Shown here in pieces: positions 35,784 to 46,149 of a stretch of 64,000 bases of DNA. Location of the stretch: assembly GCF_022012295.1 (NCBI RefSeq), contig NZ_JAKLTN010000001.1:868001-932000 (forward strand), written 5' to 3'. Source of the DNA: Dechloromonas hankyongensis (GTDB taxonomy: Bacteria > Pseudomonadota > Gammaproteobacteria > Burkholderiales > Rhodocyclaceae). Under the pieces are notes generated by a model. It ran no database searches, was not told where the DNA came from, and worked only from the letters and a program-made list of their open reading frames with translations. The position numbers and the translations under genes were made by a program. Position 1 is the stretch's first letter. Every line of letters begins with the position of its first letter.

Positions 35784-37718
35784 TCAGGCTTCGACCACCA
35801 TGCGGCCGCGCATTTCCAGGTGCAGGGCATGACAGAAGTGCGTGCAGTAGTACCAGAACACGCCCGGCCGCTCGACCTTGAAGGTCACCGACTTGGTTTC
35901 CTGCGGGCCGACGATCATGTTGACGTCGTGGTACTCGATGGCGAAGCCGTGATGCAGGTCCTCCACCTTGTCGTGGTTGGTGATGATGACGGTGACTTCG
36001 TCACCCTTCTTCAGCACGAACTCTGACGGCGTGAACGTCGGCGCCACCGACATGATGCGCACCGTCACCTTGTTGCCGTTGCGCTTGATGCCCGTGTCGT
36101 CGAAACCCTTGATGTGCAAGGGGTGGTCCTCGAGGGTGTAGATCTGCTTGGTCTTGATCAGGTCGCGGCGGACGATGATCGCGTCGTGCGGCTCGGGGTG
36201 GGCGGTGTGGTCGGCGAGCAGCACCATCTTGTCACCACTGATGTCGATCAGCTGCTCGGTTTCGACGTGCAGCGGCCCGACAGGCAGGAAACGGTCCTTG
36301 GAGAACTTGTTGCCGGACATGAAGAACTTGCCGTCGGCTTCCTTGGTCTCACCCATCGAGGCGTAGCTGTGGCCCGGCTGGTAATGCACGTCGATGCGAT
36401 CGAGCACGACCTTGACCTGCTTGTCGCCCTTGTACTGCGCGATGGCGGCGGCGACGTTCCATTTGACGACCTGGCTATCGAGGAACAGCGAGGTGTAGGC
36501 GTTGCCCTTGTTGTCGAAGCCGGTATGCAGGGGGCCGAGGCCGATTTCCGGCTCGCCGACGACGCATTCCTGGGCTTCCTTCACTTCGCCGTTGAACCAC
36601 TTGAGGACCAGGGCGTGTTCGATCACGGTTGCGGTCGGCGACAGCTTGCCGGCGCAGACGTAGTACTTGCCGTCCGGCGAGATGTTCACGCCGTGCGGGT
36701 TCTTGGGGACCGGCACATAGCAGGTCAGCGCCGTCTTCGGGTCCTTGTTGGCCTCGCGGGTGCCATCGACTACCGGCACCTTGGAGTCGCCGACGGTGAA
36801 GCTCTTGCCGGCCTTGATGGCGGCCTCGATGCGTTCGACGTTGAAGAAGATGCAGGCGTCGCGTTCGGCCGACATCATGTCGGCGAAGACCTGGCCGTTT
36901 TCGGTGTTGTAGCTGTTCAGCGCGGCCAGCTTGCCGTCATAGGATGTGGCGCAGAGGTCCATGTTGCCGTCGACCTTGACCTGCCAGCGCACTTCCATGC
37001 TCTCGGCGTCGACGCAGGTCAGCAGGCAGGCGTAGCCGGTGCCCTCTTTCCAGTTTTTCGGCGTATTGGGCAGCGGCATGTGGAATTCGGCGCCGCAGAA
37101 GACGCGGGTGGTGTGGTTGATCGCCGCATCGACCGGGTCGCGCTTGTCCGGGAAAATGCCGTGGAAGCCCTGAACGTTGGGGATCTCGGTGATCTTGTCG
37201 CATTCCATGTAATCGCCACGGACGCGGGCCAGGCGGTTGTTGATCTTGTCGTTGACCCAGAAATACTTGCCGTCGTAGGTGCCGTCGGTGTACGAGCCAT
37301 GGACGTGGTGGGTGTCGCCTGTACGGTACTTGACGCTACCGTCGGCCTTGGTGCCGACGATCTTCTTCGATTCGTTGGTGATGCCCCAGCCCGACATCGG
37401 ATCGATGTTGAAAATCGGGATGCGCTTGAGGGTGCGTCCGGACGGGACGCCGATGATGCGCATTTCGCCGGAGTGGCCGCCGCTCGACATCAGGTAGTAG
37501 TCGTCGAGCTGGCCCGGGGCCACTTCGACCTTGCTGTGGCCGGCGGCGGCCGGCTTGGCCGGAGCGGGAGCGGCAGCGGTCGGGGCCTGTTCGGCCTTGT
37601 TGCAGCCGGCCAGGCCGAGGGTGGCGCCGGCACCGGCAATACCGGCGATGCCGGCCGTGTTCAGAAACTTGCGGCGCCCGTTGTCGAGCGGCTTCGTGGA
37701 CTTGCTATCTTCGGCCAT
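35784..37718 (-). CDS. nosZ: nitrous oxide reductase NosZ (Tat-type, clade I-like)
   Basis: A 644-residue periplasmic copper enzyme reducing N2O to N2. A Tat signal RRKFLNTAGIAG begins at residue 14. The seven-blade propeller has the CuZ histidines beginning at DTHHVHGSYTDG (~residue 130). The C-terminal cupredoxin (~540-644) has the CuA ligands in YYCTHFCHALHLEMRGRM: two Cys, His, Met. The residue usually Trp between the two cysteines is His here; its ligand is a backbone carbonyl, so function can persist. A Tat signal and a NosR partner place it in clade I. An FNR-type box lies 117 bases upstream. Confidence 0.96.
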   Translation of the reverse strand: MAEDSKSTKPLDNGRRKFLNTAGIAGIAGAGATLGLAGCNKAEQAPTAAAPAPAKPAAAGHSKVEVAPGQLDDYYLMSSGGHSGEMRIIGVPSGRTLKRIPIFNIDPMSGWGITNESKKIVGTKADGSVKYRTGDTHHVHGSYTDGTYDGKYFWVNDKINNRLARVRGDYMECDKITEIPNVQGFHGIFPDKRDPVDAAINHTTRVFCGAEFHMPLPNTPKNWKEGTGYACLLTCVDAESMEVRWQVKVDGNMDLCATSYDGKLAALNSYNTENGQVFADMMSAERDACIFFNVERIEAAIKAGKSFTVGDSKVPVVDGTREANKDPKTALTCYVPVPKNPHGVNISPDGKYYVCAGKLSPTATVIEHALVLKWFNGEVKEAQECVVGEPEIGLGPLHTGFDNKGNAYTSLFLDSQVVKWNVAAAIAQYKGDKQVKVVLDRIDVHYQPGHSYASMGETKEADGKFFMSGNKFSKDRFLPVGPLHVETEQLIDISGDKMVLLADHTAHPEPHDAIIVRRDLIKTKQIYTLEDHPLHIKGFDDTGIKRNGNKVTVRIMSVAPTFTPSEFVLKKGDEVTVIITNHDKVEDLHHGFAIEYHDVNMIVGPQETKSVTFKVERPGVFWYYCTHFCHALHLEMRGRMVVEA

Positions 37719-37834
37719 ACGGCACTCCCTAGAGGAATCAACAGTAGTGACTGCATGATCCTTCCCGGGTGGTGCCGCTGTATGTCGGATATACCTGACA
37801 GGCTAGGGCCGTTTTCTTGATTTAAAGCGAACTT

Positions 37835-37848
37835 TAGATATAGATCAA
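37835..37848 (-). promoter_or_regulatory. FNR/DNR-type box upstream of nosZ
   Basis: TAGAT-N4-ATCAA on the plus strand (TTGAT-CTAT-ATCTA read on the minus) matches the TTGAT-N4-ATCAA consensus at 9 of 10 positions. It lies in the 141-base gap between the response regulator gene and nosZ. A class II start would fall near 37800; the -10 there is not convincing. Anaerobic or NO-dependent activation of nosZ by FNR or DNR is the expected logic. Confidence 0.6.
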
Positions 37849-37859
37849 ACGTCACGCCT

Positions 37860-38501
37860 TCACAGCGTCGTCAGGCCGTGCTGCAGCGCGAATTTGACCA
37901 GGCCGGGCAAATCGCCGATGCCGAGTTTCTGCATCATCCGGCTACGGTAGGTGTCCACCGTTTTCGGCGAAACATGCAGCAGGCGGGCGATGTCGATCCC
38001 CGAACGGCCTTCGACCAGCATCTGCAGGATTTCCCGTTCGCGCTGGCTCAGCGATTCGAGCGGACTTTCCTCGGCGCGTTTGCGGACGTAATCGTCGACC
38101 ACCGACTCGGTAATCTTCTGGCTCAGGTAGCGCCGGCCGGCGTGGACGGCGCGCACGGCATCGACCACCTCGTTGCCGGCCGATTCCTTGCGCAGGTAAC
38201 CGAGCGCCCCCGCCTGCAGGGCGCGGAACACATGCTCGACGGTGGAATGCATCGACAGGATGATGATCTTGCTGCTCTCCCGCTTTTCCATGATGAGAGC
38301 GGTGGCGTCGGCGCCATTGAGCAGCGGCATGGCGAGATCCATCAGCACGACATCCGGCTGCAGGCGCAGGGTGGCGTCGACGGCTTCGCGGCCGTCGGCC
38401 ACTTCGCCGATGACGCGGATGTCGGCCTGGTTCTCGAGCAGCAGGCGCAAGCCGTCGCGCACTACGGCGTGGTCGTCGGCGATCAGTACGGTAATGGTCA
38501 T
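37860..38501 (-). CDS. NarL/FixJ-family response regulator
   Basis: A 213-residue regulator. The receiver (1-120) has the acceptor Asp in VVLMDLAMPLLNGAD near residue 54 and the LSMHST and K-x-S (LRKESAG) switch residues. The LuxR-type helix-turn-helix (~148-210) has LSQREREILQMLVEGRSG and VSPKTVDTYRSRMMQKLG. It is coupled by ATGA to the histidine kinase gene upstream. Its placement directly before nosZ suggests control of the nos operon (inference). Confidence 0.92.
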   Translation of the reverse strand: MTITVLIADDHAVVRDGLRLLLENQADIRVIGEVADGREAVDATLRLQPDVVLMDLAMPLLNGADATALIMEKRESSKIIILSMHSTVEHVFRALQAGALGYLRKESAGNEVVDAVRAVHAGRRYLSQKITESVVDDYVRKRAEESPLESLSQREREILQMLVEGRSGIDIARLLHVSPKTVDTYRSRMMQKLGIGDLPGLVKFALQHGLTTL

Positions 38502-39643
38502 GCCGTCTCCAGATGGCGGTTCGGAATAGTTACGACAACGGCCGTTCCTTGGCCGTGGCCCGGCCCTATCTGCAAGGCGCCGCCGACGGCGCGCGCCCGC
38601 TCGGCCATGATGGCCAGTCCCCAGCCGCTGCCGGCCGCCGGCGGGCGCTGCGGCTCCGGCGCCAGACCGACGCCGTTGTCGCTGATGGTCAACGCGATGC
38701 CTTCCGCGCCCTGTGTCAGAGCGACCGTCACCGCCGTGGCCTCGGCATGCTTGGCGACGTTGACCAGCGCCTCCTGGGCAATGCGGAACAGCGTGGTCTC
38801 GACCTTGCCCGGCCAGCGGGGAAGGTTTTCTCCGGCGGAATAGCGGAAGGCGATGCCGGTGCGTCCGGCAAACTCTTCGCCATGCCAGCGCAGCGCGGTA
38901 GTCAGCCCGTACTGTTCGAGCAGTGCCGGGTGCAGTTCTTCCATCACGCTGCGCACCTTTTCCGTTGTCTGTTCGACCAGGGTCAGGGCATCCCTGATCC
39001 GCACCTGGGCGGCGGACAGCGCCGCCGGCGACAGCGGGCCGGAAAGCAGGGCGAGGTTCAGATTCAGGCTCATGTTCAGGGCCGACAGATTCTGCCCGAT
39101 CCGGTCGTGCAGCTCCGTGGCCAGCGCCTTGCGCTCGGAATCCTGCACCGTGACCAGCTGATTGCTCAAGGCCTCTAGGCGCGAAGCGTATCTGCCGATG
39201 GTGGCCTCGGCTTCCTTGCGTTCGGCGATTTCGACTTCCAGCTTCTGATTGGCCGTGCGCAGCGCTTCGGTGCGTTCCGCAACTTGTTTTTCCAGCAGGC
39301 GGCTGTTTTCGCGACGCCCCGCTTCGAGCCGGCGGCGGACGCATTCCAGGCCGACCGCGATCCAGATCAGCATCGAGAAGATCAGGCGGTTGGTCTGACC
39401 GACCCAGACCACGCCATCGCTGGGATGGATCTGCAACTTGATGCCGGCCAGTATCGGTCCGACAACGGCGATGATCACCAATACCCTGGTTTGTGCGCCG
39501 ACGCCGATCGCCAGCAGGGCGAGCAGCAGATAGAGGAAGGGCACCGCCAGACCGAGCGGCGTGTGCAGGTCGATGACGAAGATGGCGGCCATCGCCGTGG
39601 CGATCGCCGGATTGATCAGGAAGCGGAACTTGCTGGATGCCAT
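38498..39643 (-). CDS. NarX/NreB-type sensor histidine kinase
   Basis: About 381 residues. The N-terminal part has three or more membrane helices (~10-110: GLAVPFLYLLLALLAIGVG; VLVIIAVVGPILAGIKL) rather than a periplasmic nitrate domain. A coiled coil precedes the HisKA_3 dimerisation helix ERKALATELHDRIGQNLSAL and a HATPase with RIAQEALVNVAKHAEA and GSGWGLAIMAERA. The frame also opens at a GTG at 39670; I prefer ATG 39643, though neither has a strong ribosome site. It pairs with the NarL-type regulator. The signal is unknown, perhaps quinone redox state or nitrate. Confidence 0.88.
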   Translation of the reverse strand: MASSKFRFLINPAIATAMAAIFVIDLHTPLGLAVPFLYLLLALLAIGVGAQTRVLVIIAVVGPILAGIKLQIHPSDGVVWVGQTNRLIFSMLIWIAVGLECVRRRLEAGRRENSRLLEKQVAERTEALRTANQKLEVEIAERKEAEATIGRYASRLEALSNQLVTVQDSERKALATELHDRIGQNLSALNMSLNLNLALLSGPLSPAALSAAQVRIRDALTLVEQTTEKVRSVMEELHPALLEQYGLTTALRWHGEEFAGRTGIAFRYSAGENLPRWPGKVETTLFRIAQEALVNVAKHAEATAVTVALTQGAEGIALTISDNGVGLAPEPQRPPAAGSGWGLAIMAERARAVGGALQIGPGHGQGTAVVVTIPNRHLETA

Positions 39644-39875
39644 GGAGGTCCGCAGGGAAAATAAGGTCACAGGTTCGAACGTTGCCGAGAATTGGATAGC
39701 GGAAAGCCGGCCATTGTTTCATCAAACCAGACGGCCACAAACCGCAGAGGCGCGACGCCGCGCTTGCAGCGAAGCTAAGCGCCTCCCGGTTTCCTAGGGG
39801 CCGTGGGAGCCTCGTCGAACTTCCGACAGCGGCCCGGGCCTAACCAAGATACGGTTCTGTTAAGGAGAATTTACT

Positions 39876-40400
39876 ATGACTGAACAAGTTCTCGCCGGCA
39901 TTTACGCAAGTCGTCCGGAGGCTGAGAGAGTATGCGGTCACCTTCAAGAAGGCGGCCTGCCCAGTCAGCAAATGCAAGTGGTGGAGCGGGTTCGTGCAGA
40001 CGATTTCAACCCGCAATTGATGGATGCAGACCGGGTCCTGAAGGATGTTCTGGTGGATGGCATTGCCGGCACCATTTTGGGTACGGGAATTGGCGCTGTG
40101 GGCGAAGCCGTGCTGGCGCTGGCGAACGTGACGTTATTTACCGCAAGTCCGCTCATTGCGCCGCTGGCAATGATCGGCTGGGGCGCTGCGCTCGGTGGGC
40201 TAATGGGGGCCGCCATGGGAGCCAATGGCGTAAATAAGCAGGGCAGATTGTCCGATGTCCTTCTTTATGCCATCCGGCGCGGCCACGTCACGCTGATCGC
40301 CCACGTACGGAATGAGCAGGAACAGTTGTTGGCAAATCGGGAAATAGGTTTAGCCCTGGTTCAGGGCAGGGGGCAACGCACGAGCGACACACGGCATTGA
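39876..40400 (+). CDS. hypothetical protein with glycine-rich hydrophobic centre
   Basis: A 174-residue protein. The N-terminal 35 residues (VLAGIYASRPEAERVCGHLQ) resemble the ferredoxin-like start of stress proteins of the YflT/17M type. A hydrophobic glycine-zipper-like centre follows (IAGTILGTGIGAVGEAVLAL; GWGAALGGLMGAAMGANG), then a C-terminal strand (RRGHVTLIAHV). A clear AAGGAGAA ribosome site precedes the ATG. A membrane-associated general stress protein is plausible; function unknown. Confidence 0.7.
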   Translation: MTEQVLAGIYASRPEAERVCGHLQEGGLPSQQMQVVERVRADDFNPQLMDADRVLKDVLVDGIAGTILGTGIGAVGEAVLALANVTLFTASPLIAPLAMIGWGAALGGLMGAAMGANGVNKQGRLSDVLLYAIRRGHVTLIAHVRNEQEQLLANREIGLALVQGRGQRTSDTRH

Positions 40401-40821
40401 CGGAGTTGGCTTACGCGAAGTGCGAGCGATCCCCGAGCGCATGGCTCTTGTAAGCAACCATGGAGCGTGACCGGCAACAGCAAGCATTCATGGGGTCGTA
40501 TTGTTAGGGGCTGCTAGAGTCCATGTTGCGAGGACGCCAGTTTGCACCGAGGGCGAGTCTCGTCGCAGAGTTGCCTGAACGCGCTTTGTTATCGAGGGGC
40601 ATTGCGCTTCTTTGTTGGCGGGCCGGGGCGCACGTGTTTCAGCGCAATTCGTCAGCATTCATTCGAATGGGTGCCCCCAACTGTATGCCGCTTGCGTCTC
40701 GCTAAATGGAGCCCGGCAGGAGGCGGTCCAGCGCCCCTCTCCATTTGGCCTCACTGCCGCGCTATCTGTCGGTTCCCGAACATTTGCCTGACTTGCTGGC
40801 AGCAAATTTCGGATGGGGCCT
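40401..40821 (+). other. 420-base stretch without a convincing gene
   Basis: Only short open frames occur here (for example 40523-40705 and 40542-40826), with cysteine- and arginine-rich translations that look random and no ribosome sites. Base composition is visibly less GC-rich than the flanks. One hairpin is visible: AAATGGAG (40704-40711) pairs with CTCCATTT (40739-40746). It may be a decayed gene or an intergenic remnant; nothing identifiable. Confidence 0.5.
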
Positions 40822-40851
40822 CTTGAAATCCATTTGTCTCGTCCCTATTAT
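40822..40851 (+). promoter_or_regulatory. groESL promoter (sigma70- and sigma32-like)
   Basis: TTGAAA (40823-40828), 17 bases, TATTAT (40846-40851) fit a vegetative promoter. The overlapping CTTGAAA (40822-40828) and CCCTATTA (40843-40850), 14 bases apart, also fit the heat-shock sigma32 pattern. The CIRCE operator begins on the last base of the -10 box. Confidence 0.75.
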
Positions 40852-40877
40852 TAGCACTCACCGGGGTTGAGTGCTAA
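40851..40877 (+). promoter_or_regulatory. CIRCE operator (HrcA binding site)
   Basis: A perfect TTAGCACTC-N9-GAGTGCTAA inverted repeat, the consensus CIRCE element bound by the heat-shock repressor HrcA. It covers the expected transcription start, so HrcA would block groESL in unstressed cells. Confidence 0.97.
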
Positions 40878-40964
40878 CAAGATGCCCGCCCGGTTCCCGG
40901 GTCCGCGTTCTGCGCGGCCGGCCAATTTCAAGTTTGTTGCAACTCATTTTCAGGAGTCTGTTTT

Positions 40965-41255
40965 ATGAATATCCGTCCTTTGCACGACCGTGTGATCGTC
41001 AAGCGCGTCGAAGCTGAACGCACCACCGCTTCCGGCATCGTTCTTCCGGATTCCGCCGGCGAGAAACCGGATCAGGGCGAAGTCCTGGCCGTCGGTCCGG
41101 GGAGGCGCGACGACAATGGCAAGCAGATCGCCCTCGACGTCAAGGTCGGCGATCGCGTTCTGTTCGGCAAGTACGCCGGCCAGGCCGTCAAGGTCGATGG
41201 CCAGGAAGTCCTGGTCATGCGTGAAGAAGACATCATGGGCGTCATCCAGGGCTAA
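40965..41255 (+). CDS. groES: co-chaperonin GroES
   Basis: A 96-residue Hsp10. It begins [20 protein letters not shown], and has the mobile loop [20 protein letters not shown] and a C-terminal EEDIMGVI. It caps the GroEL cavity in ATP-driven protein folding. A CAGGAG ribosome site precedes the ATG. First gene of the CIRCE-controlled operon, 45 bases before groEL. Confidence 0.99.
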   Translation: MNIRPLHDRVIVKRVEAERTTASGIVLPDSAGEKPDQGEVLAVGPGRRDDNGKQIALDVKVGDRVLFGKYAGQAVKVDGQEVLVMREEDIMGVIQG

Positions 41256-41300
41256 GCGCCCCGGTCGATTCTCCAAACAGATCAATTCAGGAGTTATTAA

Positions 41301-42953
<1,653 letters not shown>

Positions 42954-42981
42954 TGTCCCGCTGAGCCTTACGCTCACCCCG

Positions 42982-43012
42982 AAAGCCCCGCCTGTGCGGG
43001 GCTTTTTCTTTT
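42982..43012 (+). terminator. intrinsic terminator after groEL
   Basis: AAAGCCCCGC-CTGT-GCGGGGCTTT followed by a T-rich tract (TTTTTCTTTT), 29 bases after the groEL stop. Confidence 0.92.
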
Positions 43013-43169
43013 GCCGGAGGGAAAGAAAAACCATATAGATCAATATGTCTAAAGCATTGTATTAAACCTTGCGGAACGAATTACGTCCTGTAAGTTAGCT
43101 GTAAGATGCCGCGCCTAAATTACGCTTCGCAGCAATGCCTCTATAACCAGAATCTGAGGAGAAAAATCA

Positions 43170-43475
43170 ATGCAAGACGTACTTGATCGGATTACCAAGA
43201 ATCCGAAATTCCACGAGTTCATTGCCATGCGCAGTCGATACTCGATCATCATGGCCATCGTCAGCGCAGCCATCTACTATGGCTTCATCCTGCTGGTCGC
43301 CTTCGACAAGGATCTGCTGGCCCAGAAGACCGGTGCCGGTGTGACCAGCCTGGGCGTTCCGCTGGGTGTTGGCGTCATCGTCATCACCATCGTCCTGACC
43401 TGGATCTACGTCCGCCGCGCCAACACCGAGTTCGACGCGACCAACGAAGCCATCATCAAGGAGGCGCAGAAGTAA
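43170..43475 (+). CDS. yjcH: DUF485 membrane protein YjcH
   Basis: A 101-residue protein with two membrane helices (about residues 25-45 and 60-82) and the DUF485 pattern, with [19 protein letters not shown] near the start. It is the usual partner gene of the acetate permease actP; its exact role is unclear. A TGAGGAGA ribosome site precedes it, and actP starts one base after its stop. Confidence 0.93.
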   Translation: MQDVLDRITKNPKFHEFIAMRSRYSIIMAIVSAAIYYGFILLVAFDKDLLAQKTGAGVTSLGVPLGVGVIVITIVLTWIYVRRANTEFDATNEAIIKEAQK

Positions 43476-43476
43476 T

Positions 43477-45153
43477 ATGTCCATCAAGCACATTTTCTCC
43501 GCAGTCGCTGCGCTGGCTGTTGCCGGTGGCGCCTTTGCTGCCGGTGCCGATCTCGGCCAGGCCGAAAAGCAGGCTACCAACTGGACGGCGATCGTCATGT
43601 TCGCCCTGTTCGTCCTCTTCACCCTGTACATCACCAAGGTTGCCGCAGCCAAGACCAAGTCCGCTGCCGACTTCTATACCGGTGGTGGCGGTATCACCGG
43701 TTTCCAGAACGGCCTGGCGATTGCCGGCGACTACATGTCCGCCGCTTCCTTCCTGGGTATTTCCGGCCTGGTGTTCGCCAACGGCTTCGACGGCCTGATC
43801 TTCTCGATCGGCTGGCTGGTCGGCTGGCCGGTCATCACCTTCCTGATGGCCGAACGCCTGCGTAACCTCGGCAAGTTCACCTTCGCCGACGTCGCTTCCT
43901 ATCGTTTCGCCCAGACCCCGGTTCGCGTCTTCGCCGCTTCCGCCTCCCTGGTCATCGTCGCCTTCTACATGATTGCGCAGATGGTCGGTGCCGGTCAGCT
44001 GATCAAGGTCCTCTTCGGTCTGGAATACATGTACGCCGAAGTTCTCGTCGGCGTCATCATGCTGATGTACGTGCTGTTCGGCGGCATGACCGCAACGACC
44101 TGGGTGCAGATCATCAAGGCCTGCATGCTGCTCGGCGGCGCCACCTTCATGGCCGTGGCCGTGCTGCTGCAATTCGGCTTCTCGCCGGAAGCGCTGTTCG
44201 CCAAGGCTGTCGAAGTGCACTCCAAGCACGACGCCATCATGGCACCGGGCGCCCTGATCAAGGATCCGGTCTCCGCCATTTCCGTCGGTATGGCCCTGAT
44301 GTTCGGTACCGCTGGCCTGCCGCACATCCTGATGCGCTTCTTCACCGTGCCGAATGCCAAGGAAGCCCGCAAGTCCGTTGCCTGGGCGACCACCTGGATC
44401 GGCTACTTCTACATCCTGACCTTCATCATCGGTTTCGGTGCTATCACCAACCTGATCCAGAATCCGGGCGACTTCTACGTCGGCGGCGAACTGGCCAAGG
44501 GCCTGAAGGGCGGCGGCAACATGGCTGCTGTGCATCTGGCCAAGGCTGTCGGCGGCGACCTGTTCCTCGGCTTCATCTCGGCCGTGGCCTTCGCCACCAT
44601 CCTGGCTGTGGTTGCCGGTCTGACCCTGTCCGGCGCTTCCGCCGTGTCGCACGACCTGTACGCTTCCGTGTTCAACAAGGGCTGCTCGTCCGAACAGGAA
44701 CTGCGCGTTTCCAAGATGGCTACCATCGCCCTCGGCATTCTGGCTATCGGCCTCGGTATCGCCTTCGAGAAGGAAAACGTCGCCTACATGGTCATGCTGG
44801 CCTTCACCATCGCTTGTTCCTCCAACTTCCCGGTCCTCTTCATGTCCGTGCTGTGGAAGAACTGCACCACCCGCGGTGCTGTCGTTGGCGGCTTCGTTGG
44901 CCTGGTTCTGGCTGCCGTGCTGACCATCGGTTCTGCCGCAGTGTGGGAAGCTGTGCTGAAGTATCCGAAGGGTTCTGCCTGGTTCCCGTACAACTCTGCT
45001 GCCATCTTCTCGATGACCGCTGCCTTCTTCACGATCTGGCTGGTGTCCATCCTGGACAACTCGGCTCAGGCCAAGAAGGAGCGCGAGCTGTACCCGTCGC
45101 AGCAACTGCGTTCGGAGACCGGTCTGGGTGCCTCTTCGGCTGCTGCCCACTAA
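43477..45153 (+). CDS. actP: cation/acetate symporter ActP
   Basis: A 558-residue sodium:solute symporter (SSS family) with about 13 membrane helices and an N-terminal signal-like segment, as in E. coli ActP. Landmarks are [34 protein letters not shown] and [20 protein letters not shown]. It imports acetate and short carboxylates, here possibly also feeding storage polymers. It is in an operon with yjcH and ends in a clear terminator. Confidence 0.96.
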   Translation: MSIKHIFSAVAALAVAGGAFAAGADLGQAEKQATNWTAIVMFALFVLFTLYITKVAAAKTKSAADFYTGGGGITGFQNGLAIAGDYMSAASFLGISGLVFANGFDGLIFSIGWLVGWPVITFLMAERLRNLGKFTFADVASYRFAQTPVRVFAASASLVIVAFYMIAQMVGAGQLIKVLFGLEYMYAEVLVGVIMLMYVLFGGMTATTWVQIIKACMLLGGATFMAVAVLLQFGFSPEALFAKAVEVHSKHDAIMAPGALIKDPVSAISVGMALMFGTAGLPHILMRFFTVPNAKEARKSVAWATTWIGYFYILTFIIGFGAITNLIQNPGDFYVGGELAKGLKGGGNMAAVHLAKAVGGDLFLGFISAVAFATILAVVAGLTLSGASAVSHDLYASVFNKGCSSEQELRVSKMATIALGILAIGLGIAFEKENVAYMVMLAFTIACSSNFPVLFMSVLWKNCTTRGAVVGGFVGLVLAAVLTIGSAAVWEAVLKYPKGSAWFPYNSAAIFSMTAAFFTIWLVSILDNSAQAKKERELYPSQQLRSETGLGASSAAAH

Positions 45154-45172
45154 TCGGCCAAACGCTACAAAC

Positions 45173-45201
45173 AAAAAGCCCGGGGCTTCCCGGGCTTTTT
45201 T
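45173..45201 (+). terminator. intrinsic terminator after actP
   Basis: AAAGCCCGGG-GCTT-CCCGGGCTTTTTT with a T-run, 20 bases after the actP stop. Confidence 0.92.
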
Positions 45202-45331
45202 CGTTCACGTTTTTCGGAGCGCTGTCGGTTGCTCCTGGATGCGCCAAATTTGGACGTGCCAATACGCTGCGGACAAAGATGCGCAGTTTATTTGCTAGAC
45301 TGTGTGAGTTTGCTGAGGGGAAAAAAACGGT

Positions 45332-45366
45332 AGGGGGTCACCCAGTGCAGGATCGGGTCACCCCCT
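45332..45366 (+). repeat. interrupted palindrome AGGGGGTCACCC ... GGGTCACCCCCT
   Basis: Two 12-base arms (45332-45343 and 45355-45366) separated by 11 bases, complementary at 11 of 12 positions. Each arm also holds the near-palindrome GGGTCACCC, so it can be read as two direct 9-base copies. It lies about 110 bases upstream of the response regulator gene in a 276-base gap with no other feature. It may be an operator for that two-component operon. Confidence 0.5.
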
Positions 45367-45477
45367 GAGTAGCGGTCAGACCGCGTACTCCGAAGACCAT
45401 AAAAGGAGAACAGCCCGATCAGAATAATGCTGTTGCCTTACAGAAATCTTACGTTTGAACAGGCAAAACTCGAATAA

Positions 45478-46149
45478 ATGCGCATACTTATCGCTGAAGA
45501 CGACACGATCATCGCCGATGGCCTTTCCCGCTCTTTGCGCCAGGGCGGCTATGCCGTCGACTGGGCTCCCAACGGTGTGGAAGCCGATACGGCGCTGGTT
45601 ACCGCGTCCTATGATTTGCTGATTCTCGACCTGGGCTTGCCCAAGCTGTCCGGTCTCGAAGTGCTCAAACGCCTGCGGGCGCGCAATTCGCAGGTGCCGG
45701 TGCTGATTCTGACGGCGCTCGACGGTACCGGCGATCGCGTCAAGGGACTCGACCTCGGCGCCGACGACTACATGGTCAAGCCTTTCGAACTGGCCGAACT
45801 GGAAGCCCGGGTTCGCGCGCTGACCCGCCGCTCGGCCGGCACGTCGCCGACCATCCAGTGCGGGGCGCTGACCTACGATCAGGTCGGTCGGGTGGCCCAG
45901 ATCCAGGGGCAGCCGCTCGATCTGTCGGCGCGCGAGGTCGGCCTGCTTGAAGTCCTGCTTAGTCGAATGGGGCGCTTGGTCAGCAAGGACCAACTGGTCG
46001 ATCATCTGTGCGGCTGGGGCGAGGAAGTCAGCCACAACGCCATCGAGGTCTACGTGCATCGGCTGCGCAAGAAGATAGAGCCGGGTGGCGTCAAGATCGC
46101 CACCGTCCGCGGCCTGGGCTACTGCCTTGAGCGACCCCAAGGCGAGTAA
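45478..46149 (+). CDS. OmpR-family response regulator (TctD/QseB-like)
   Basis: A 223-residue regulator. The receiver (1-115) has the acceptor Asp51 in LLILDLGLPKLSG and the conserved Lys in DDYMVKPFEL. The DNA-binding winged helix (~125-220) has LDLSAREVGLLEVLLSRMGR and NAIEVYVHRLRKKIEP. It overlaps the sensor kinase gene. The best matching subgroup is TctD (tricarboxylate uptake). The actP operon upstream makes carboxylate sensing plausible (inference). Confidence 0.92.
   Translation: MRILIAEDDTIIADGLSRSLRQGGYAVDWAPNGVEADTALVTASYDLLILDLGLPKLSGLEVLKRLRARNSQVPVLILTALDGTGDRVKGLDLGADDYMVKPFELAELEARVRALTRRSAGTSPTIQCGALTYDQVGRVAQIQGQPLDLSAREVGLLEVLLSRMGRLVSKDQLVDHLCGWGEEVSHNAIEVYVHRLRKKIEPGGVKIATVRGLGYCLERPQGE

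Noticed and set aside
35784..37718. Clade II (Sec-type) NosZ, as in some Dechloromonas
   Set aside because: The N-terminus has a twin-arginine signal and the cluster has nosR, both clade I features; no nosB/nosG/nosH-like genes are present.
37860..39740. Single 626-residue frame apparently joining kinase and response regulator
   Set aside because: Only the C-terminal 213 residues are meaningful in that frame. The kinase is read in another frame and overlaps the regulator by ATGA, so there are two genes, not a fusion.
40523..40826. Overlapping small ORFs of 60 and 94 codons before groES
   Set aside because: No ribosome sites, random-looking Cys/Arg/Trp-rich translation and overlapping frames.
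43020..43060. Possible FNR box in the yjcH upstream region (around ATAGATCAATAT)
   Set aside because: Only one half-site fits; the other half matches at two of five positions.
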